DNA of 11,314 nucleotides, from positions 1-11,314 of the forward strand of contig DCIJ01000070.1 in NCBI GenBank assembly GCA_002315945.1, in the 5' to 3' direction. Of the stretch, positions 7,003-11,314 are shown piece by piece. The notes beneath the pieces were generated by a model, which made no database searches, was not told the DNA's origin, and saw only the letters and a program-made list of their open reading frames with translations. The stretch is from Lachnospiraceae bacterium UBA1729 (lineage in GTDB: Bacteria; Bacillota; Clostridia; Lachnospirales; Lachnospiraceae). The position numbers were made by a program, and so were the translations under genes. Numbering within the stretch: the first letter of the stretch is position 1; every line of letters starts with the position of its first letter.

Positions 7003-8088
7003 CTATTTTATTCTTTCAGCAATCAGCTGACCCATTTCCTTACAACCGACCCTGGTGCAGCCTTCAGACATAATATCTACAGTTCTATAGCCTTCTTCCA
7101 GGACTGCCTTAACAGCAGCTTCAATGGCATCTGCTTCTTTATCCAGGTCAAGACTGTATCTTAACATCATTGCTGCAGAAAGGACTGTAGCTATTGGATT
7201 AGCAATATCCTGTCCGGCAATATCCGGGGCAGAACCATGGCTTGGCTCGTACAATCCAAATTTAGTGTCATTTAATGAAGCACTGGCAAGCATTCCAATT
7301 GAACCAGTTACCATGCTGGCTTCATCTGAAAGAATATCTCCAAACATATTCTCAGTAAGTATTACATCAAACTGGGCAGGGTCCTTGACAAGCTGCATTG
7401 CACAGTTGTCAACCAGCATATGCTCCACTGTCACCTCTGGATAATCCTTAGCAACTTCATTTACAACTTCTCTCCAGAGTCTGGAAGAATCCAGTACGTT
7501 TGCCTTATCAACGGAGGTAACTTTTTTACGGCGCTTCATTGCCACATCAAAGCCTTTTATTGCGATTCTTCTTATTTCACTTTCTGAGTAGGTGAGGGTA
7601 TCAATAGCTTTCTTTTCCCCATTTTCCTCAATAGTTTTTCTATCACCAAAATACAGACCGCCGGTAAGCTCTCTCATAATGAGCATATCAAAACCGGCCT
7701 GTCTGATTTCTTCTCTTAAAGGACATGCCTCTGCCAGCTCCTTATATAAAATCGCAGGTCTTAAATTTGCAAACAGATTAAGGGACTTTCTCAGTTTAAG
7801 AAGTCCAGCTTCCGGTCTCTTGGATGGCTCAAGCTTATACCAGGGTGATGTTGAAGTATTGCCTCCAATCGATCCCATTAGTACACAGTCAGCTGCCTTA
7901 GCTTTTTCAATTGTCTCATCTGTCAGAGGAATACCATGAACATCAATGGAAGCTCCGCCCATCAGGACATCTTCAAAATTAAATTCATGGCCATATATTT
8001 TGCCAACTGCTGCAAGCACTGCCTTAGCCTGAGTAACAATCTCAGGACCAATTCCGTCACCTGGGATAGAAACGATGTTGTAATTCAT
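7003..8088 (-). CDS. leuB: 3-isopropylmalate dehydrogenase
   Basis: This NAD-dependent enzyme oxidises and decarboxylates 3-isopropylmalate to 2-oxoisocaproate in leucine synthesis. It has 361 residues, the usual length. SIPGDGIGPEI (7-17) begins the fold. Substrate-binding arginines occur in LLKLRKSLNLFANLRP (96-111; R100, R110) and MRELTGG (138-144). K195 (VDKANVL) and D227 (VDNC) are the catalytic pair, and NMFGDILSDEASMVTGSIGML (247-267) is the family signature with metal-binding D251 and D255. The leucine-rich substrate loop favours isopropylmalate over isocitrate. I chose the ATG at 8086-8088 because AGGAGA at 8095-8100 is six bases upstream; the ATG at 8103 has no ribosome binding site and would encode it as Arg-Arg. 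leuA and leuCD are not in the window. The gene is the first of a leuB-ilvD-ilvB block downstream of a terminator. Confidence 0.95.
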   Translation of the reverse strand: MNYNIVSIPGDGIGPEIVTQAKAVLAAVGKIYGHEFNFEDVLMGGASIDVHGIPLTDETIEKAKAADCVLMGSIGGNTSTSPWYKLEPSKRPEAGLLKLRKSLNLFANLRPAILYKELAEACPLREEIRQAGFDMLIMRELTGGLYFGDRKTIEENGEKKAIDTLTYSESEIRRIAIKGFDVAMKRRKKVTSVDKANVLDSSRLWREVVNEVAKDYPEVTVEHMLVDNCAMQLVKDPAQFDVILTENMFGDILSDEASMVTGSIGMLASASLNDTKFGLYEPSHGSAPDIAGQDIANPIATVLSAAMMLRYSLDLDKEADAIEAAVKAVLEEGYRTVDIMSEGCTRVGCKEMGQLIAERIK

Positions 8089-8094
8089 AATCTT

Positions 8095-8100
8095 TCTCCT
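8095..8100 (-). promoter_or_regulatory. Ribosome binding site that sets the leuB start
   Basis: AGGAGA on the minus strand is six bases before the ATG at 8086-8088. It directly follows another in-frame ATG (8101-8103), which has only AT-rich sequence in front of it and is unlikely to be used. Confidence 0.8.
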
Positions 8101-8105
8101 CATAA

Positions 8106-8133
8106 TTTATAATAAAAAAACAAAAGGACTCAA
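8106..8133 (-). promoter_or_regulatory. Weak candidate promoter for leuB overlapping the yajC terminator
   Basis: On the minus strand TTGAGT (8128-8133) and TATAAA (8106-8111) are 16 bases apart. The -35 lies inside the terminator stem. The predicted start near 8099 would leave a leader of only about 11 bases, beginning in the ribosome binding site itself, so this assignment is doubtful. Confidence 0.25.
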
Positions 8134-8152
8134 AGCTTACGCCTCAAGTCCT
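8114..8152 (-). terminator. Strong intrinsic terminator after yajC
   Basis: On the minus strand a 12-bp stem (8125-8152, three pairs G-U) is capped by a GUAA tetraloop of the GNRA class and followed by a U-rich run (8114-8124, TTTGTTTTTTT). It starts 13 bases after the yajC stop. It should end yajC transcripts and separate yajC from leuB. The gap is far too short for a T-box or a leader-peptide attenuator. Confidence 0.8.
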
Positions 8153-8165
8153 AATCAGTCTCTTC

Positions 8166-8468
8166 TTAGTTCTCTGATGCCTTCTCAACCATTGCGATTG
8201 CATCTTTTTTCATAGGAATGCGGCAGTTCTTATTGCTACCAAACTCGACTATTACAGTATCATCAGTAATATCAATTAGCACGCCATAAAAACCGCTGGT
8301 TGTAAGAACGCTGTCACCAATCGCCATGGATGATAACATTGTTGCAACTCTCTTCTGCTCCTTCTTCTGAGGACGAATCATCATGAAGTAGATAAAAGCA
8401 ACAATTACAACTATGTATGCTACCATAATAAGTCCACTGCTTGCTCCCATTGCAGCCTGCATTAACAT
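8166..8468 (-). CDS. yajC: Preprotein translocase accessory subunit YajC
   Basis: This small membrane protein associates with SecDF in the Sec translocon. It has 100 residues: one membrane segment at about 12-31, directly followed by the family motif RPQKKEQKR (32-40), then a soluble domain with GDSVLTTSGFYG (51-62), matching the conserved GDxVxTxGGxxG element; S58 replaces the first glycine. AGGAGGA at 8476-8482 lies seven bases before the ATG, which supports this start over the Met two codons later. It lies 113 bases after tgt, with a plausible promoter of its own, and is closed by a strong terminator. Its partner secDF is about 6.5 kb away, beyond leuB-ilvD-ilvB and scfAB. Confidence 0.95.
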   Translation of the reverse strand: MLMQAAMGASSGLIMVAYIVVIVAFIYFMMIRPQKKEQKRVATMLSSMAIGDSVLTTSGFYGVLIDITDDTVIVEFGSNKNCRIPMKKDAIAMVEKASEN

Positions 8469-8518
8469 ATTATTTTCCTCCTAAAAATTATTTCTATTGT
8501 ATTTATATAAAAACACTT

Positions 8519-8546
8519 TTTATATAATACAAAACTTTTTTGTAAA
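8519..8546 (-). promoter_or_regulatory. Candidate yajC promoter
   Basis: On the minus strand TTTACA (8541-8546, 5 of 6 consensus bases) and TATAAA (8519-8524, 5 of 6) are 16 bases apart. A start near 8512 would leave a leader of about 44 bases with a strong ribosome binding site. The surroundings are very AT-rich, so chance matches are easy. Confidence 0.45.
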
Positions 8547-8564
8547 TCACAAGCAAAAAGTTTT
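8531..8564 (-). repeat. AT-rich inverted repeat between tgt and yajC
   Basis: AAAACTTTTT (minus strand) and AAAAAGTTTT form perfect 10-base arms around a 14-base loop. It lies 17 bases past the tgt stop but has only one G-C pair and no clean T-run after it, so it is a weak terminator candidate for tgt. It overlaps the candidate yajC -35 region. Confidence 0.35.
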
Positions 8565-8581
8565 AAAGGGGTAAATTATAT

Positions 8582-9724
8582 CTAATCCACCTCTCCAGAA
8601 TTCAACATATCAATTCTTTCCTTCTTAAAATTCTGGTAATTTCCTGCATCAATTGCATTTCTGATATCTTCCATCATGTGATTATAGAAGTACAGATTAT
8701 GAAGAACACAGAGTCTCATTCCAAGCATTTCCTCAGCCTTTAATAAATGTCTGATATATGCCCTGGTATACCTTCTGCAGGCAGGACAGTTGCAGCCCTC
8801 CTCGATAGGTCTGGTATCAAGCTGATATCTGGCATTTTTTAGATTAAGCTTTCCGTATTTTGTCCAAAGCTGACCATGTCTTCCATTTCTGGAAGGATAT
8901 ACACAGTCAAAGAAATCAACTCCTCTGTCAACTCCCTCCAGAATGTTGGCAGGTGTACCTACACCCATCAGGTAGGTAGGCTTATTCTCAGGCAGATGAG
9001 GGACAGTCACATCCAGAATATGATACATTTCCTCATGGGTCTCTCCTACTGCCAGTCCTCCAACTGCATAACCGTCTAATTCCATCTCAGAAATAGTCTT
9101 GGCATGATCAATTCTTATCTGGTCAACCACACCACCCTGATTAATACCAAACAGGAGCTGTTCCTTGTTAATGGTATCCTCCAGAGAATTCAGTCTGGCC
9201 ATTTCCTTCTTACATCTCTCCAGCCATCTGGTAGTTCTTTCAACTGAGTTCTTAATATATCTGTCATCTGCCTTGCTGGGTGGACATTCATCAAAAGCCA
9301 TGGCAATAGTAGATGCAAGATTTGACTGAATCTGCATACTCTCTTCAGGACCCATAAATATTTTATGTCCATCGATATGACAGTTAAAGGTTACACCCTC
9401 TTCCTTGATTTTTCTAAGCTTAGCCAGAGAAAAAACCTGAAATCCGCCTGAATCTGTAAGAATGGGCTTGCTCCAGTTCATAAATTTATGAAGACCTCCC
9501 AGCTCTTTGATCACCTTGTCTCCAGGTCTGACAGACAGATGATAGGTATTGGAAAGCTCCACCTGTGTATCAATACCTTCCAGATCCTCTGTACCTACAG
9601 CTCCCTTGATTGCTCCAACAGTTCCAACATTCATAAACAGTGGTGTCTGCACTGTTCCATGAACAGTCTGAAATTCTGCTCTCTTTGCATTTCCACATTT
9701 TTTTAAAATCTTATAATTGGTCAA
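8582..9724 (-). CDS. tgt: tRNA-guanine transglycosylase (queuine tRNA-ribosyltransferase)
   Basis: This enzyme swaps guanine at the wobble position 34 of GUN-anticodon tRNAs for the queuosine precursor. It has 380 residues, normal for the bacterial family. D91 in DSGGFQVFS (91-99) is the conserved active-site aspartate, D273 in FDCVYPSRNGRHG (272-284) is the nucleophile, and the zinc site is C311, C313, C316 and H342. C147 (FDECPP) and V226 (GGLAVGE) match the preQ1-using bacterial type rather than the queuine-using eukaryotic type. The start is TTG at 9722-9724, with GGAGGAG at 9729-9735; the next in-frame Met is residue 31, past conserved sequence. Start and ribosome binding site lie inside the preceding vanY-like gene (14-base overlap), implying coupled translation. 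No other queuosine gene is visible. Confidence 0.96.
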   Translation of the reverse strand: MTNYKILKKCGNAKRAEFQTVHGTVQTPLFMNVGTVGAIKGAVGTEDLEGIDTQVELSNTYHLSVRPGDKVIKELGGLHKFMNWSKPILTDSGGFQVFSLAKLRKIKEEGVTFNCHIDGHKIFMGPEESMQIQSNLASTIAMAFDECPPSKADDRYIKNSVERTTRWLERCKKEMARLNSLEDTINKEQLLFGINQGGVVDQIRIDHAKTISEMELDGYAVGGLAVGETHEEMYHILDVTVPHLPENKPTYLMGVGTPANILEGVDRGVDFFDCVYPSRNGRHGQLWTKYGKLNLKNARYQLDTRPIEEGCNCPACRRYTRAYIRHLLKAEEMLGMRLCVLHNLYFYNHMMEDIRNAIDAGNYQNFKKERIDMLNSGEVD

Positions 9725-10766
9725 TTAACTCCTCCAGGCATATGCCATTTTCTTTCATATACTTTGCCGCAGCAACTCCCACATATCTAAAGTGCCAGGG
9801 CTCAAACTCTATTCCCGTAATATATTCCTTACCCTTTGGATATCTCAACGTAAATCCATACTCCCAGGAATGTTCCTCCAGCCAGATTCCTGTCTGAGTC
9901 TGAGCAAATCCTGCGTTAAGGGATGAATAATTATTACTTATCAAATCCAGTGCAAGCCCTATCTGATGCTCACTGGAGCCAGGTACTGTAACCGCAGTGG
10001 ATGCTAAGGCATAGCTTTCCATATAGGTCAGTCCTTCCTCCCTGTAATCCATTATCTTGTTATCAAATAAAGCATTCTGCCTTGAATCATTTCTGTAGGG
10101 TGAGCATACGATAATACTTACACCTTTGTCTGCAGCATCATCTATCATTCTGCTCAAATCATCAATTATTCTGGCATCACACTTCATTCCTTTATATATT
10201 GTTCCCAGTTCAAACTCATATCCTTCAGGAATTGGATGCTGCTTGTTGACAAGAATCAGTCTCCAGTCATCAGCTGACAGATTTGCCAGTTCAGATTCCT
10301 CCTTAACCTGTTCTGCCAGCTGTTTCTTTGTATTGGCAGCCAGCACCTCTTCAGCATCCTTAGGAGTATCCTCTTTTATTATTGAATACTGATTATCCTG
10401 ATCACTGTCAGCTCTGAAGCCAAACTCATCAGCCTTAAATTTGTAGTTTTCATCTGATTCGTATGGACTAACCGAGAGGAAACCAGCTTCAAAGTCCTTC
10501 ACTCCACGCCCATAGTCATAGGCATTAACCTTTTCCAGGCCTTCAATATTTTCCCCAAATAAAAACTGTCCAAACAAAAAGAGGAATACTATTCCTGCTG
10601 CTAACAGCAGTCCTATTTTTTTTGTGTTGTGAGTAAGCTTTTTCCTGATATAATCACAAAACCTGAGAAGGGGAGTAACTATTATCACAAAGGGCTTTAA
10701 CAACGGGCGATGGTTCCCCAGATTTCTAAGGGAAATAATTAATCTTTCAAAAAAACTAAAGTACAT
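9711..10766 (-). CDS. VanY-type D-alanyl-D-alanine carboxypeptidase, membrane anchored
   Basis: This zinc peptidase is likely to remove the terminal D-Ala from peptidoglycan stem peptides outside the cell. It has 351 residues: a basic N-terminal segment (1-49), one membrane span at about 51-70, a linker of about 100 residues rich in acidic residues, and the M15 VanY-type catalytic domain at about 165-345. Catalytic signatures are SPYRNDSRQ (222-230), SSEHQIGLALDL (264-275, with zinc ligands H267 and D274) and EPWHFRYVG (322-330, with base E322 and zinc ligand H325). It starts one base after the aroC stop (TAATATG) with no clear ribosome binding site, so translation is probably coupled to aroC. 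A general cell-wall role is more likely than glycopeptide resistance, since no van genes are nearby. D,D- versus L,D-specificity cannot be decided from sequence. Confidence 0.9.
   Translation of the reverse strand: MYFSFFERLIISLRNLGNHRPLLKPFVIIVTPLLRFCDYIRKKLTHNTKKIGLLLAAGIVFLFLFGQFLFGENIEGLEKVNAYDYGRGVKDFEAGFLSVSPYESDENYKFKADEFGFRADSDQDNQYSIIKEDTPKDAEEVLAANTKKQLAEQVKEESELANLSADDWRLILVNKQHPIPEGYEFELGTIYKGMKCDARIIDDLSRMIDDAADKGVSIIVCSPYRNDSRQNALFDNKIMDYREEGLTYMESYALASTAVTVPGSSEHQIGLALDLISNNYSSLNAGFAQTQTGIWLEEHSWEYGFTLRYPKGKEYITGIEFEPWHFRYVGVAAAKYMKENGICLEELIDQL
9729..9735 (-). promoter_or_regulatory. Ribosome binding site for the TTG start of tgt
   Basis: GGAGGAG on the minus strand lies four bases before TTG 9722-9724, within the Glu-Glu codons near the end of the vanY-like gene. 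It is the main support for a TTG start and for coupled translation. Confidence 0.8.
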
Positions 10767-10767
10767 A

Positions 10768-11314
10768 TTATCTATTATATATTTTCTTCAAATAATCCAT
10801 GCGTGAATGCATGTTGTCAAACATAAGGTCAACCAGGGTAATTGCAGCCATGCATTCTACTACAACAACTGCTCTTGGCACAACTATGGGATCATGTCTT
10901 CCTTTTATTTCGCAGACAATATCCTCGCCATTCTTATTTACTGTATTTTGTGGTGAAAAAATCGAAGGTGTAGGCTTAACATGAGCCCTGAACACAATCT
11001 GACTTCCATCAGAAATTCCGCCTAAGACTCCGCCTGAATGGTTTGAAACCTTTTCAATACTACCATTCACCATTCTGAATCCATCATTATTTTCGCTTCC
11101 CTTTGATGCTGCTGCCCTAACACCGTCACCCATTTCAAAAGCCTTTACTGCTCCTATGCTCATAATTGCTTCTGACAGTCGGGCATCCAGCTTATTAAAC
11201 ACCGGCTCCCCTATTCCTGGCATTACACCATCTATTACACACTCAATAACACCACCAACAGAGTCCTTGTTGCTCATGGCCTCTTTTAAATATGCCTCAG
11301 CTCTGTCACTGGCC
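10768..11314 (-). CDS. aroC: Chorismate synthase, C-terminal half, 5' part beyond window edge
   Basis: This enzyme makes chorismate from 5-enolpyruvylshikimate-3-phosphate using reduced FMN, the last step of the shared aromatic pathway. About 181 residues are visible of a family length near 360. Conserved blocks are DSVGGVIEC, EPVFNKLDARLSEAIMSIGAVKAFEMGDG, NHSGGVLGGISDG, VKPTPSI and GRHDPIVVPRAVVVVECMAA. The Met at 11275-11277 is internal: the frame continues in the same reading frame to the edge with typical residues (ASDRAEAYLKEA), so the true start lies further right. The stop codon is one base from the start of the vanY-like gene, so the two are very likely in one transcript with coupled translation. 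Confidence 0.95.
   Translation of the reverse strand, partial: ASDRAEAYLKEAMSNKDSVGGVIECVIDGVMPGIGEPVFNKLDARLSEAIMSIGAVKAFEMGDGVRAAASKGSENNDGFRMVNGSIEKVSNHSGGVLGGISDGSQIVFRAHVKPTPSIFSPQNTVNKNGEDIVCEIKGRHDPIVVPRAVVVVECMAAITLVDLMFDNMHSRMDYLKKIYNR

Noticed and set aside
8089..8165. T-box or leader-peptide attenuator before leuB
   Set aside because: The gap is only 77 bases and is filled by the terminator; there is no room for T-box stems or a leucine-rich leader peptide.
9725..9800. preQ1 riboswitch before tgt
   Set aside because: The region is coding sequence of the vanY-like gene and no aptamer-like pattern is visible.

Overview
All ten genes lie on the minus strand, so transcription runs from right to left in the given orientation. 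The sequence is AT-rich, with AGGAGG-type ribosome binding sites, a TTG start, a six-cysteine ranthipeptide (SCIFF) pair next to a fused SecDF, and a VanY-type carboxypeptidase. This points to an anaerobic Clostridia member. I infer Lachnospiraceae (Butyrivibrio, Pseudobutyrivibrio or Roseburia type) from overall protein character; the genus is not provable from this window.

Layout in the direction of transcription: (1) aroC, chorismate synthase, cut by the right edge; a membrane-anchored VanY-type D,D-carboxypeptidase one base after it; and tgt, whose TTG start and ribosome binding site lie inside the end of the vanY-like gene. These three look translationally coupled. (2) yajC, with a plausible promoter of its own, followed by a very good intrinsic terminator (12-bp stem, GUAA tetraloop, U-tract). 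(3) leuB, ilvD and ilvB, a tight branched-chain amino acid block with gaps of 47 and 21 bases. (4) scfA, a 48-residue six-cysteine peptide with an extended -10 promoter; a terminator-like hairpin; scfB, the radical SAM/SPASM maturase; then a fused secDF cut by the left edge.

The biological centre is the ScfA/ScfB pair. ScfB should install non-alpha thioether crosslinks from cysteines of ScfA, making a ranthipeptide. In many Clostridia this pair sits between yajC and secD/secF in the Sec translocon locus. Here the translocon neighbourhood is kept (tgt, yajC ... scfA, scfB, secDF), but a three-gene amino acid operon lies between yajC and scfA, with separate transcription signals on both sides.

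No stretch longer than about 300 bases lacks a gene. The longest gaps are scfA-scfB (132 bases) and tgt-yajC (113 bases), and both hold inverted repeats or promoter-like signals. I see no tRNA, rRNA, CRISPR array, insertion sequence or prophage gene.
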